Assembly: GCF_023283485.1 (NCBI RefSeq)
Contig: NZ_JAKILU010000019.1
Span: 1 to 64,000 of the forward strand
Direction of reading: 5' to 3'
From: Shewanella glacialipiscicola
Lineage (GTDB): Bacteria; Pseudomonadota; Gammaproteobacteria; Enterobacterales; Shewanellaceae
DNA: 64,000 nt
Shown here piece by piece: positions 38,242 to 47,123 of the stretch. Numbering within the stretch: position 1 is the first letter of the stretch; each line of letters opens with the position of its first letter. The notes beneath the pieces are model-generated. The model had not been told where the DNA came from. It did not search any database and saw only the letters and a program-made list of their open reading frames with translations. The translations under genes were made by a program, and so were the position numbers.

Positions 38242-38474
38242 TGACACAATATATTCCAGATTATCAACTTGATATGGTCGGCGAACCTTGTCCATATCCG
38301 GCAGTGGCGACCCTAGAGGCAATGCCAAAATTAAAAAAAGGCGAAATTTTAGAGGTTATTAGTGATTGTCCACAATCGATTAATAATATTCCCCTCGATG
38401 CCAAAAATCATGGTTATACCGTACTCGAAATTGATCAAAATGGTCCGACGATCCGCTATCTAATTCAGCGCTGA
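38241..38474 (+). CDS. yedF: YedF, TusA-family sulfur/selenium carrier-like protein
   Basis: A 77-residue TusA-fold protein with the family CPxP motif as GEPCPYPAVATLEAMPKL (Cys17), then KGEILEVISDCPQSINNIP. TusA proteins carry persulfide on the first Cys; YedF is its selenium-linked relative. It is translationally coupled to yedE (1-bp overlap) and followed by a strong terminator. A role in handling imported selenium is inferred from family and context. Confidence 0.88.
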   Translation: MTQYIPDYQLDMVGEPCPYPAVATLEAMPKLKKGEILEVISDCPQSINNIPLDAKNHGYTVLEIDQNGPTIRYLIQR

Positions 38475-38493
38475 GGCTAACGAGTATTGAATC

Positions 38494-38527
38494 AAAAAAG
38501 CACAAACTGTTGAGTTTGTGCTTTTTT
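38494..38527. terminator. Intrinsic terminator after yedF
   Basis: AAAAAAGCACAAACT and its complement form a 15-bp stem with loop GTTG, ending in a T-run. Confidence 0.92.
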
Positions 38528-38754
38528 ATTTAAGCAATTGCAGAAGGATTATTTGGCGAGCACTTTGTGCTGTGGACTTAACATTAATCTTGTAACGGCA
38601 ATATTGCTGCTTGATACCAGCTGAGATAGTTATCACCTAATACAATTCTGAGAATTAAGTGAAATCCGTATTATACAAAACAAGTTGATAGGGCTACGAA
38701 ACGCCAGAAATGGACGGTAAACTGCTATCCAATAGTTGTTGAGGCAGAATTAGA

Positions 38755-39186
38755 ATGAAACAAGCACTGGTGCATATTGCGTTAGTCGTAAAAGATTACG
38801 ACGAGGCAATTGATTTTTATGTGAATAAATTAAAATTCGAATTAGTGGAGGACACCTATCAAGCCGAACAAGATAAGCGTTGGGTGGTGGTTGCTCCGCC
38901 TGGTTCTAAGGGCGCTGCTATTTTGTTGGCGCGGGCTTCTAAGCCTGAGCAGTTCGATTTTATTGGTAATCAGGCGGGTGGTCGGGTGTTCTTATTTTTA
39001 AATACCGATGATTTTTGGCGTGATTACCGCCGTATGGTCGCCGATGGTGTCGAGTTTGCGCGCGAGCCGCAAGAACAAGACTATGGCACAGTTGCCGTGT
39101 TTGAAGACTTATACGGTAATTTGTGGGATTTGCTGCAATTGAATGATAAACACCCTATGGCGCAAAGATTGGCATATCGTGATTGA
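38755..39186 (+). CDS. VOC (glyoxalase/bleomycin resistance) superfamily protein
   Basis: A 143-residue single VOC unit. It opens VHIALVVKDYDEAIDFYVNKLKFEL, the first beta-alpha-beta-beta-beta module with the metal His, and closes with VAVFEDLYGNLWDLLQLN, in which the Glu expected at metal ligand position is replaced by Asp (D-L-L-Q). Enzymatic role and substrate cannot be deduced. GAGGCAGAATTAGA precedes the ATG. It is monocistronic. Confidence 0.8.
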   Translation: MKQALVHIALVVKDYDEAIDFYVNKLKFELVEDTYQAEQDKRWVVVAPPGSKGAAILLARASKPEQFDFIGNQAGGRVFLFLNTDDFWRDYRRMVADGVEFAREPQEQDYGTVAVFEDLYGNLWDLLQLNDKHPMAQRLAYRD

Positions 39187-39335
39187 GTTATAGCCAATTA
39201 CAGTAGATTGGTACGCGGCAATAAGGCTTTAATCAGATAATGAGCGGTGAAAATATCTCACTGCTAATGTCCAAGAGTTTAGCAGCAAGATACCCTTAGG
39301 ACTGAATGTCAGATAAGACGCCTTGCTGCTTAATA

Positions 39336-39368
39336 TAAAACTTAGCCATCCCTTTATATCGGCTAAGT
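39336..39368 (-). terminator. Terminator of the DUF3157 gene
   Basis: ACTTAGCC (39340-39347) and GGCTAAGT (39361-39368) form an 8-bp stem that on the minus strand runs into TTTATATT. It touches the stop codon. Confidence 0.6.
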
Positions 39369-39997
39369 TAGCGAGAGTTGATCTCAGTGATCTTGAGGTT
39401 GATTAACTGCTTCTGCCATTGTGCTTTATCTATACCTTCGACCCAAATCACGCTGCTGTTACGCTGCTCGCCTTTGCGTAAATAGGTTTCAGGCATGCGG
39501 AATATCGCTTCCCACACTGCCAGTTTTTCAGTCTTGAGTAACGTGCCATTATCGGAAAAAAAGCTGGCTTCAACTTCCACTAACGTGACATGTTTATTAC
39601 TCGTACTCGCCAGTTCGAAGTTAAGCCCAAGTTTATCATCTTTCCATTGCGCTTCAGCAAAGCTGACTTTAATACCGTCTTTAGCGGTTGAGCCTAATAA
39701 TTCGGGCTGAGCAATGGCGGTGGCTGTTAGTGTGGTGACGGGCGTCGCGGCAGCCTGACTCGCTACGGCAGCACTAGGAAGACTAGCTACACTGCTGGAG
39801 CTGTCAATCACGGCGTCAGTGGCTAAGGCGTTAGGTGCCGCCTGGGTCTGCGTGAGCACATATTCCCAAGTAAAGTCGTCTTTTAATCTGACTTGAGCGC
39901 CATTATCGAGGGTGATATTCGCTACGTCGGCAGCCATAACCGATGATGATAGCCACAATAACGAGCTAAGTGCGCTAAGGCGTAATGAGGTTTGCAT
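39368..39997 (-). CDS. Periplasmic DUF3157-family protein
   Basis: A 209-residue protein with a signal peptide (MQTSLRLSALSSLLWLSSSVMAADVA, cleavage near 22). A short SH3-like motif, ITLDNGAQVRLKDDFTWEYV, follows; this opening is typical of DUF3157 proteins of Shewanella and Vibrio. An Ala/Ser/Val-rich linker (about 55-95) separates it from a C-terminal domain beginning KDGIKVSFAEAQWKDDKLGL. The function is unknown. Confidence 0.7.
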   Translation of the reverse strand: MQTSLRLSALSSLLWLSSSVMAADVANITLDNGAQVRLKDDFTWEYVLTQTQAAPNALATDAVIDSSSSVASLPSAAVASQAAATPVTTLTATAIAQPELLGSTAKDGIKVSFAEAQWKDDKLGLNFELASTSNKHVTLVEVEASFFSDNGTLLKTEKLAVWEAIFRMPETYLRKGEQRNSSVIWVEGIDKAQWQKQLINLKITEINSR

Positions 39998-40229
39998 TTA
40001 TTTTTGGGCTCCAGTATCTGTCTAAGTCAACATTCTGCCTTAACCTAAACTATTTAGCGCATGTTAATCACTGCCTAAGTGCTGTTTAAATGAATAAAGT
40101 GATTTTTAAGAGAAGATTCTAACGTGAATACAGATTGAACTAACAGACTGTGTCACTATATTGATAGCGTGGTGTCATTACATAACCACGTAGCGTTATT
40201 GTCAGTAAAGAGCGTGGGAGGAGATTTAT

Positions 40230-40622
40230 ATGCAGATGAAACACGGTATGTATGGCTTGGTCCTTGGCTTAGTCTTTAGCGCTACCACTTGGGCTGAAGA
40301 AGCGCCTAAAGTCGGTTGTGCGGCAAAGTTAGACGCAATTAGTGCACAACTTGCGCAGGCGAAAGCTGCGGGTAATAAGCATAAGGTTGCGGGGCTTGAA
40401 AAGGCCTACAACGAAGTATCAACCCACTGTGACGACGACAGTTTATACGCCGAGCGATTAGCTAAAGTTGAGGAATCAGAAGAAAAGCTGACTGAGCGCC
40501 AAAATGAACTGGCTGAAGCCATAGAAGAAGGTAAATCTATGGATAAGATTAGTAAAAAACGTGCAAAGGTTGCAGAAGCTGAGGCGGAGCTTGCTGAAGC
40601 TCGAGCAGAATTAACCCATTAA
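40230..40622 (+). CDS. Periplasmic DUF1090-family coiled-coil protein (YqjC-like)
   Basis: A 130-residue protein with a signal peptide (cleaved near TTWAEE). The mature part begins KVGCAAKLDAISAQLAQAKAAGN and continues as charged alpha-helix with heptads (RLAKVEESEEKLTERQNELAEAI and on). Two Cys (GCAAK, THCDDD) flank the first helix pair. This matches DUF1090. The function is unknown. Either ATG at 40230 or 40236 could be used; GGAGGAG lies 8-14 bp upstream. Confidence 0.8.
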   Translation: MQMKHGMYGLVLGLVFSATTWAEEAPKVGCAAKLDAISAQLAQAKAAGNKHKVAGLEKAYNEVSTHCDDDSLYAERLAKVEESEEKLTERQNELAEAIEEGKSMDKISKKRAKVAEAEAELAEARAELTH

Positions 40623-41022
40623 TACTGGTTACTCGCTTAGCTTGCGCTAGATCATCCATTCCGTTACATGGCTGGCGTGACAACTCGCGCTTAGTCTTAA
40701 CGGCTTTGTGATTGATAAGCCCAATAGTCGCCGTTACTGATTGCATTTGGTGGCCATATTTAATGCTTTCAGCGGCGAGAATTGATCGAGTGGTAAAGCT
40801 AAGCGAGTTAATGCATCACTTAGGGGATAAGTGGTTTCTTGGTATCCGTTTAAAGATGTTCATTTGCCTTGTTGTTCGGTATATTCAAAATACCAATAGC
40901 TATTTAAATGTAAGCTATTGTAATTAATATGCATTATGTATGGTGATATGTAACCGAGGTTCACTCGACTGTTACCTTTGTATGAAATGGTTGCGCTAGC
41001 GGCTAAAAGTTGGAGTGGAATT
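40623..41022. other. Intergenic region
   Basis: Apart from the possible early start of the channel gene, nothing convincing is encoded here. A few short antisense ORFs show no family features. GCTTAGC/GCTAAGC elements recur (near 40636, 40797) but form no clear structure. Confidence 0.35.
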
Positions 41023-42288
41023 GTGGAACAGGAAATAAAGCTCAAAATTTCGGCATGGTTAACGAGCTTTGGGATTGATAGCCAACCGTCGGACGGCATA
41101 TCGACCAGCATTATGATTATTGCTTTTATATTGTTAGCGGGCATAGCCTATTTTATTGTTTTACGTGTGGTTGTCCGCGCGGTAAATATGGTGATCTTAC
41201 GTTCTAAAGCAACGTGGGACGATGTGTTTATGCGTTACAAGGTACTCGAAAAGCTGGCTATGCTAGTCCCTGCCATAGTGCTTAATTTATTAGTTCCCAT
41301 CGCACTCACTGAGTATCCAATCATAAATAATTTAGTCGACCGCTTACTGAGCATTTGGCTAGTGGTACTGATGATTGGGGCTATTTATGCCAGTTTAGAT
41401 GCGGTCGATGAAATTTCAGATGTTAACTTGGTCAGTCGGCGTTTACCGGTTAAAAGTTTTGTACAGTTAACCAAATTATTTTTATTTTTTGTTGGGATTA
41501 TCGTTTCTATCTCAATCTTGGCCGATCAATCGCCGGTATATTTCCTCAGCGGCTTAGGTGTGGCGACCGGTTTTGTGATGTTAGTGTTCCGCGACACTAT
41601 TTTAGGTTTTGTCGCGGGTATTCAGTTAGCGGCGAACCGTATGGTGAGTAAAGGCGACTGGATCCAGATGGATAAATACGGTGCCGATGGCGCGGTAGAA
41701 GAGGTGTCTCTGACTACGGTGAAAGTGCGTAACTGGGATAAAACCATCACCATGATCCCAGCCTATGCTCTTGTATCGGATGCCTTTCGTAATTGGCGCG
41801 GTATGTCTGAATCGGGAGGCCGTAGGATCAAGCGCGCCATCAATATTGATATCAACAGTATTAAATTTTTAACAGAGGAAGAGCGTGAGCGCCTGAGTAA
41901 AGTTAACTGTTTAAAAGAATATTTTCCTGCAAAAATTAATGAAATTCGAGAGTCTAATGCGAAGGTGTCTGATCTTGATATAAAAGTGAATGGTCGTCAT
42001 TTGACGAATGTCGGTACCTTCCGTGCTTACCTGCAAGAATACTTACAGCGTCACGATAAAATCCATAAAGAAATGACCTTAATGGTACGGCAATTAGCGC
42101 CAACCACAGAGGGATTACCCATTGAGATTTATGTTTTCACCAATGATACTCGCTGGGCTTTTTATGAAGCAATACAGGCGGATATCTTCGATCATGTTTT
42201 TGCGATATTACCTGAGTTTGGTTTAGTGTCATTTCAAGCACCTACAGGCAATGATATTCGTAGCTTAAAGTCGGTTAAGGCTGATTAA
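41023..42288 (+). CDS. MscS-family mechanosensitive channel (YbdG/MscM-like)
   Basis: An inner-membrane channel that releases solutes during osmotic downshock. Four or five hydrophobic segments are followed by the pore-lining TM3 region LSGLGVATGFVMLVFRDTILGFVAGIQLAANRMV and the beta domain GDWIQMDKYGADGAVEEVSLTTVKVRNWDKTITMIPAYALVSDAF. The extra insert in the C-terminal domain (GRRIKRAINIDINSIKFL...) is as in E. coli YbdG. GTG 41023 with GGAGTGG 7 bp upstream is the preferred start (421 residues); ATG 40987 and TTG 40978 are alternatives without ribosome sites. The stop overlaps the convergent LysE gene by 4 bp. Confidence 0.88.
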   Translation: MEQEIKLKISAWLTSFGIDSQPSDGISTSIMIIAFILLAGIAYFIVLRVVVRAVNMVILRSKATWDDVFMRYKVLEKLAMLVPAIVLNLLVPIALTEYPIINNLVDRLLSIWLVVLMIGAIYASLDAVDEISDVNLVSRRLPVKSFVQLTKLFLFFVGIIVSISILADQSPVYFLSGLGVATGFVMLVFRDTILGFVAGIQLAANRMVSKGDWIQMDKYGADGAVEEVSLTTVKVRNWDKTITMIPAYALVSDAFRNWRGMSESGGRRIKRAINIDINSIKFLTEEERERLSKVNCLKEYFPAKINEIRESNAKVSDLDIKVNGRHLTNVGTFRAYLQEYLQRHDKIHKEMTLMVRQLAPTTEGLPIEIYVFTNDTRWAFYEAIQADIFDHVFAILPEFGLVSFQAPTGNDIRSLKSVKAD

Positions 42289-42914
42289 TCTCTCGACACT
42301 AGAATCGCGGCTAACGTCAAAAAGACACCGCCGCTGACTCTATCAAACCAATGTAACTTGTTACTGGTTTTTAGACTGGGTGCAAGTACATTGGCCATGC
42401 AAGCGTAGAACATGACAAAGCCAAAATCGACTACCGCCCAAGTGAGTGCCAAAATAGTAAGTTGTGGTAATTGCGGGGCAGATAAGTCGATAAATTGCGG
42501 AAATAAAGCCGCAAAAAACAGTAAATCCTTCGGATTACTTATTCCTACTAAAAAAGCCTGCTTAGCAAGTTGTTGAGGCGTACCTTTACCTTTACCTTGT
42601 AAGTGGCCCATTTCAATTGTTTGCCCGTGGTTTTTTGTCAGTAATAGCTTAATACCTAAAAAAACTAAATACGCGGCGCCACCCCATTTAAGTAAAGTAA
42701 AACCATACTCAGAGGCACTAATCAGTGCCCCAAGACCCGCAGCAGAAGCCATCATTAATATTAAGGCTGCACTGACACTGCCTAATGCCGTGGCTAAGCT
42801 GCGCATTTTGCCAAAATGTATACCGTGGGACATGGATAAAACGGCGATGGGCCCAGGAGATATTCCAATTAACATAATGGCAATAAGATAAAGTAACCAA
42901 GTATCAGTTTGCAT
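42285..42914 (-). CDS. LysE/RhtB-family amino acid exporter
   Basis: A 209-residue inner-membrane protein with six hydrophobic segments. The family signature is IAIMLIGISPGPIAVLSMSHGIHFGKMRSLATALGS near the N-terminus. AFLVGISNPKDLLFFAALFPQFI follows in the middle. ATG 42914 (MQTDTWLLYL) is the true start; the longer reading frame upstream overlaps the divergent gene and has no membrane features. The substrate is probably an amino acid or derivative. Confidence 0.88.
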   Translation of the reverse strand: MQTDTWLLYLIAIMLIGISPGPIAVLSMSHGIHFGKMRSLATALGSVSAALILMMASAAGLGALISASEYGFTLLKWGGAAYLVFLGIKLLLTKNHGQTIEMGHLQGKGKGTPQQLAKQAFLVGISNPKDLLFFAALFPQFIDLSAPQLPQLTILALTWAVVDFGFVMFYACMANVLAPSLKTSNKLHWFDRVSGGVFLTLAAILVSRD

Positions 42915-43053
42915 GGGTGAGGCTCTACATCGGTTTAATAAAAAATGAATTATATCATCTACTTTTTTTATATTTTGTGCTGACTTTAACGAGCGAGTCT
43001 GTGTTGAGTTCGCTATAGTGTAGTTTAGCCTGATTGTGAGGGAGAACAACACA

Positions 43054-43524
43054 GTGTTGAAGAATGGATGGTTGAATAAAGGTGTGTGGCAGAAAGTATT
43101 GGCAGCACTATTACTGTGGGTCACTTGTCATGTGAGTGCAGTACCAACGGATGAAATAACCCAAATGCTTAAGGGGCAACAGGACGCGTGGAATCGCGGC
43201 GATCTTGATGCTTACATGCAAGGTTATTGGAAGAGTGATCGATTACGTTTTGCTTCTAATGGTAAGTTTCATTTCGGATGGGATGAAGCTCTTGCTACCT
43301 ATAAAAAGAATTACCCTAATAAAGAAGCCTTCGGTGAGCTAAAACTCACTATCAAAGAAATCAAAATGCTGAGTAATTATGCGGCTATGGTGGTTGGCCG
43401 CTGGGAATTACGGCGCCCAAAAGATGCACCAACAGGCGTGTTTACCCTGTTAGTTGAGAAAATTGATGATCGTTGGGTGATCACTATGGATCACAGTTCG
43501 GACTCATCACGCGACAAAAATTAA
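43054..43524 (+). CDS. Exported NTF2-like/SnoaL-fold protein (DUF4440 type)
   Basis: About 156 residues. A signal peptide (VWQKVLAALLLWVTCHVSA) precedes one NTF2-like domain: ITQMLKGQQDAWNRGDLDAYMQGYWKSDRLRF, then FGWDEALATYKKNYPNK and DRWVITMDHSSD. The pattern is that of DUF4440/SnoaL-like proteins. GTG 43054 follows GGGAG; GTG 43036 is possible. The stop overlaps the convergent NRDE gene by 4 bp. The function is unknown. Confidence 0.78.
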   Translation: MLKNGWLNKGVWQKVLAALLLWVTCHVSAVPTDEITQMLKGQQDAWNRGDLDAYMQGYWKSDRLRFASNGKFHFGWDEALATYKKNYPNKEAFGELKLTIKEIKMLSNYAAMVVGRWELRRPKDAPTGVFTLLVEKIDDRWVITMDHSSDSSRDKN

Positions 43525-44321
43525 GACAGAATTAAACATTCTGGCGTTGCTGGTGGCTCGGATGGCAGGGTTATATGGAAATCCTGTTGCCCGAGTTGTC
43601 GGCCTTTGCCATCGTATCTCACCTCGGTGAAATGCATTCTACCTTGCGCATCTTCAAGCAAAATACTGGTGGAGCGTGTGCCGTAGTCGGGATGGTTAAT
43701 ATAAATTGCCGCTAAGCGACGTTCCCATTCAATTCCCACGCCCGTATTGGGCAACTCATGATCTTGTGGCTGAGAGTCATCTTTCATTAGTTGGATCAGT
43801 GCTTGCACATCAATATGACTAGATTGATTAATCAGGGCTTCTAACGCTTGTTGTCCTTTGGCCATTTTTGGCCAAACATCATCAAGATCGCCATTACTTA
43901 TCGCATGGAATCCATTAGCTAGTTTTACGGTATTTTTATTAATACTGTTAAAACAATATAAGTCAGTGCCTTGACCAAAAATAAGATTGAATGGCTGATA
44001 GTTATCACTATGTTCAACAAGCCAATTTGGGCACACCAGTGAGCCAGAACTAAGTGTATTCGTGACTAACTCACCACGAGTACGCATCGCAGCAGAACTC
44101 TTTTGGGCCATTCGCAAATTAGTGACGGCTGCTATTTGTCCTTGTTTATTCACACCAAACCAAGTGCCGCCCGCTTGCAGATCTTTTCCCGCGAGTATGT
44201 TTTCTTCAGGTAGCCAAAAGTGTGCCGGCGCGGTAGGTCTATGATGAAACTCATCGCGGTTGGCACAGATGATTAATGGGTACTTAGGATGGGCATTAAT
44301 AGCGATAAAGAGTATGCACAT
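43521..44321 (-). CDS. NRDE-family (TANGO2-like) protein
   Basis: A 266-residue protein starting MCILFIAINAHPKYPLIICANRDEFHHRPTAPAHFW. It has the family-defining N-R-D-E tetrad and a Cys at position 2 that could act as an N-terminal nucleophile after Met removal. GGTWFGVNKQGQIAAVTNLR follows. Bacterial and human TANGO2 relatives are implicated in haem trafficking, but the activity is not settled. It is monocistronic. Confidence 0.88.
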   Translation of the reverse strand: MCILFIAINAHPKYPLIICANRDEFHHRPTAPAHFWLPEENILAGKDLQAGGTWFGVNKQGQIAAVTNLRMAQKSSAAMRTRGELVTNTLSSGSLVCPNWLVEHSDNYQPFNLIFGQGTDLYCFNSINKNTVKLANGFHAISNGDLDDVWPKMAKGQQALEALINQSSHIDVQALIQLMKDDSQPQDHELPNTGVGIEWERRLAAIYINHPDYGTRSTSILLEDAQGRMHFTEVRYDGKGRQLGQQDFHITLPSEPPATPECLILS

Positions 44322-44382
44322 AACTGGCCAAATTAATCCAAAGATAGATTAATTTAGCCTGTCTGCTCATAAATGAACAGTG

Positions 44383-45990
44383 TTAGTGATGTGAATGTTT
44401 ATCTGTTTTCGTATGCTCGTGTGCATGCTTGTCGGAATGTGGATTAGCTGGGTTGGGCATGTCCGCATGACTGTGAGCGTGATTATGTGTATGACTCACA
44501 GGTTTGCTGAGCATCAAACGACGTAAAAATTTACGTGGGCCTAAGCGCAGTAGGCTGGCAGCAAATAATCCCGATAGCGCTAATAGTGCGACTAAGTTCA
44601 GTGTTTCTGGTAACGAAATTAACGAGAACCACAGGGGTAAAACTAATGTAGCCATTAACCCTAATGCAATAATACTCAGTAATATGCCCCTTTGTAGCCA
44701 GGTCATTAATCTCAGTTGCGCTAGGTTGAGTACCGGTGCAGCAATTAGCGGCATCATCACAGCAACAGAACTCCATCCGCTGTAAGCCAGTGCTAGCGCA
44801 AGTACTGCAGCCCCTAAGTTACAGAAACGCATAGGTAAAAAGACCAATAACAACACTATCACTTGTAATAATGGATTACTTAATGGCACTGAAGGATGAC
44901 CAATCAGATTCACGAGTACTAAGCTAAGCAAAATCCAAGGTGCACTGCGATCGACTAAATGCGCAAAGCCAAAACGCAAAGAGCTAGTGGGCAATGTTGT
45001 GTGTGGATCGGTAATGTTGACCTTGGCATAGCTTAAATAAGCACTCAAGATAAACACGACAAATAGTTGAAATAACGCTAACCACGGCCCCAGTAGCAAA
45101 GCGGTGATAACTAGCGCTTCTGGCCCCACTAAGCGTTGGAACCAACGACTAGCTAAACTGCTATCTTGCGGTGTCAGGCCACATTTAAATCGCAGCGCTG
45201 CCGCCCCGTAGCTCAATAACAATACGGGCGCGAGTGTCAGTAACCAAGTGACTAATTGTTCGGTACTATGATCGTGGTGAGCATGCTCGTGGCCACCAGA
45301 ATCAATCATCAGTAGCATCACCAGTAGACCTATACCCAATAAACTACCGATTCCAGCTTGGTATTCGTATTTACCCTGTACCTTAGTGTCGTGTTGTCCA
45401 TGGGGTTGATGTAGCACAACATGTAAAATAGAGCCCGTAACAAATGCTTGTAAATAAACGGTATTATCTAAACTTAGTTGAGATATTAACTGTTCCCCTG
45501 CGAAGTAACCGACAGCGGTAAGCACCATCATAGCGACCAGTACTAGACTGGCCCAGCGCGTGCCGACCTGTGGTTTAAGTAGCCACCAAATAGCGAGTCC
45601 GACAGGGAGTCTATGCATAATGACCCCGAGCGCAAGTAAGACTGAACTGCCTTCTTGTTGTGCTAATACCATAGCTCCACCATCGGTGATGGTATGCAAT
45701 AGTAAGCCGCCGATACCTAAAGAGAGGGTGAGATTATGGGTTATTTCTGAATAGCGATGAAATAGCCGTTCACTGGCGGTTGGCCCCCAGATACCGAGCA
45801 ATACAAACACAATCGCCAGCACTCCACCATGTTCTAATAGCTCAGGCAAAATATGGATCAGCACTAATCCGCCCAATGAGACGAATATAAAACCGTCGAG
45901 CGCTTTTTGTAATCCGCTTCCCGATGAGAAATAACGGTAAAAAAGTGGCCCGATTAATAGTGCGATACAACTAGCAAGAAGATAGAGCAT
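44383..45990 (-). CDS. ZIP-like metal transporter region joined to a permease-like region, with His-rich tail
   Basis: A polytopic protein of about 535 residues with 14 or more hydrophobic segments. The first half has ZIP-type helix motifs: LLHTITDGGAMVLA, GVIMHRLPVGLAIWWLL and GSILHVVLHQPHGQHD (His and Asp in TM4/TM5 positions of ZIP metal sites). A His-rich loop (SGGHEHAHHDHS) leads into a second polytopic half resembling predicted permeases of the ArsP/DUF318 sort (LVGPEALVITALLLGPWLALF). The C-terminus is a long His/Asp tail (HTHNHAHSHAD, HAHEHTKTDKHSHH). Divalent-metal transport or sensing is likely. ATG 45990 (MLYLLASCIALL) is preferred over TTG 46068. The fusion is unusual and my second-half family call is weak. 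Confidence 0.65.
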   Translation of the reverse strand: MLYLLASCIALLIGPLFYRYFSSGSGLQKALDGFIFVSLGGLVLIHILPELLEHGGVLAIVFVLLGIWGPTASERLFHRYSEITHNLTLSLGIGGLLLHTITDGGAMVLAQQEGSSVLLALGVIMHRLPVGLAIWWLLKPQVGTRWASLVLVAMMVLTAVGYFAGEQLISQLSLDNTVYLQAFVTGSILHVVLHQPHGQHDTKVQGKYEYQAGIGSLLGIGLLVMLLMIDSGGHEHAHHDHSTEQLVTWLLTLAPVLLLSYGAAALRFKCGLTPQDSSLASRWFQRLVGPEALVITALLLGPWLALFQLFVVFILSAYLSYAKVNITDPHTTLPTSSLRFGFAHLVDRSAPWILLSLVLVNLIGHPSVPLSNPLLQVIVLLLVFLPMRFCNLGAAVLALALAYSGWSSVAVMMPLIAAPVLNLAQLRLMTWLQRGILLSIIALGLMATLVLPLWFSLISLPETLNLVALLALSGLFAASLLRLGPRKFLRRLMLSKPVSHTHNHAHSHADMPNPANPHSDKHAHEHTKTDKHSHH

Positions 45991-46211
45991 GGATTCCACG
46001 GACAATTGGCTGAAAAAACGCTGTAGTATATCAGCTACAAGGCAAAGTGAGCATAGACTTGCTGGCAATTTACTTAACAGTTGACATTTTTCAGCGTATT
46101 TTTAGGTAGATGCTTTTATTCACTTTGGGTATTTTTATATAAATTTTCAGATCTAAGCTGCGAAAAGTTATACAATAGCGATCTATGTTGGCTTGGATGT
46201 TGATAAGTTAA

Positions 46212-46805
46212 ATGGATATATTTTCTGCTGCAGTAATGTTGTTTCTTATTATGGATCCCCTAGGTAATTTGCCGATTTTTGCATCGATTCTTCGGCATAT
46301 CGATCCTAAAAAACGTCGCAAGGTATTGATTCGCGAGTTGCTCTTTGCGTTAGTCATTATGCTGTCTTTTCTTTATGCGGGCGAAGCTATCTTAAGTTTC
46401 TTAAATCTCCGTTCTGAATCGGTCAGTATTGCGGGCGGGATTATTCTGTTTCTTATCGCAATTAAAATGATTTTCCCTCAGCCTGGTGGTGTGGTTGGTT
46501 TAGCAGCGGGAGAAGAACCCTTTATCGTGCCTATGGCGATTCCTTTGATGGCTGGCCCGTCGATTCTTGCTGCCTTGATTTTACTGGCGCATACCGATAG
46601 TTCGCGGATGGGTGATTGGACGATTGCGCTTGTTTCTGCTTGGGCCGCCAGTGCGGTAATTTTGATGTTCTATAAGCTCTTTACTCGAATATTAGGGGAG
46701 AAAGGGTTGACCGCCGTTGAGCGTTTAATGGGCATGGTATTGGTGATGATTTCGGTACAAATGTTCCTCGATGGTATTTCAAATTATATGAAAACGGCTA
46801 TGTAA
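46212..46805 (+). CDS. MarC-family integral membrane protein (YhgN-like)
   Basis: A 197-residue protein with six hydrophobic segments. Family markers are LFLIMDPLGNLPIFASIL at the N-terminus, SIAGGIILFLIAIKMIF, and VPMAIPLMAGPSILAALILL. MarC proteins are of uncertain function (proposed amino acid exporters, not multiple antibiotic resistance). It is followed by its own terminator. Confidence 0.9.
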   Translation: MDIFSAAVMLFLIMDPLGNLPIFASILRHIDPKKRRKVLIRELLFALVIMLSFLYAGEAILSFLNLRSESVSIAGGIILFLIAIKMIFPQPGGVVGLAAGEEPFIVPMAIPLMAGPSILAALILLAHTDSSRMGDWTIALVSAWAASAVILMFYKLFTRILGEKGLTAVERLMGMVLVMISVQMFLDGISNYMKTAM

Positions 46806-46825
46806 GTTGACCAAAGCCCCTACAG

Positions 46826-46862
46826 AAAAACCGTATTCGCGCCGTGAATACGGTTTTTTTAT
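46826..46862 (+). terminator. Intrinsic terminator after marC
   Basis: AAAAACCGTATTC and GAATACGGTTTTTTT form the stem around GCGCCGT. Confidence 0.9.
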
Positions 46863-47123
46863 GCCTTAGATACCGTCTAGAGTAAGGTTTACGCTGGGGT
46901 TTGCTGAATTAATGCTGACAAAATGGTAAATCCTGCCTTTTAACCAATGTATCAAGTTGTTACCACGCTATAGTGCTGCTAACGTCCACAACCTGTCTCT
47001 TAATTTGAGAGATAGACCCCTGAATAAATTGCCTCACGGGCAGAGTTATTTTAATACGAAGAGACATTCGCCTTATAAAAACACTCTTCAAGGCGGTGTT
47101 AGCAGTTACCTAAAGGATTAAAA
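46863..47123 (+). promoter_or_regulatory. Leader region of the M6 protease gene
   Basis: Gene-free. A small stem, GTCTCT-TAATTTG-AGAGAT, near 46996-47014 and AACAC/GTGTT near 47080-47100 may form in a long leader. AAAGGA at 47113 is the ribosome site. Confidence 0.35.

Noticed and set aside
42915-43124. N-terminal extension of the LysE-family protein
   Set aside because: The extra 70 residues overlap the divergent gene, lack family similarity and have no ribosome site; MQTDTW at 42914 gives the family start.
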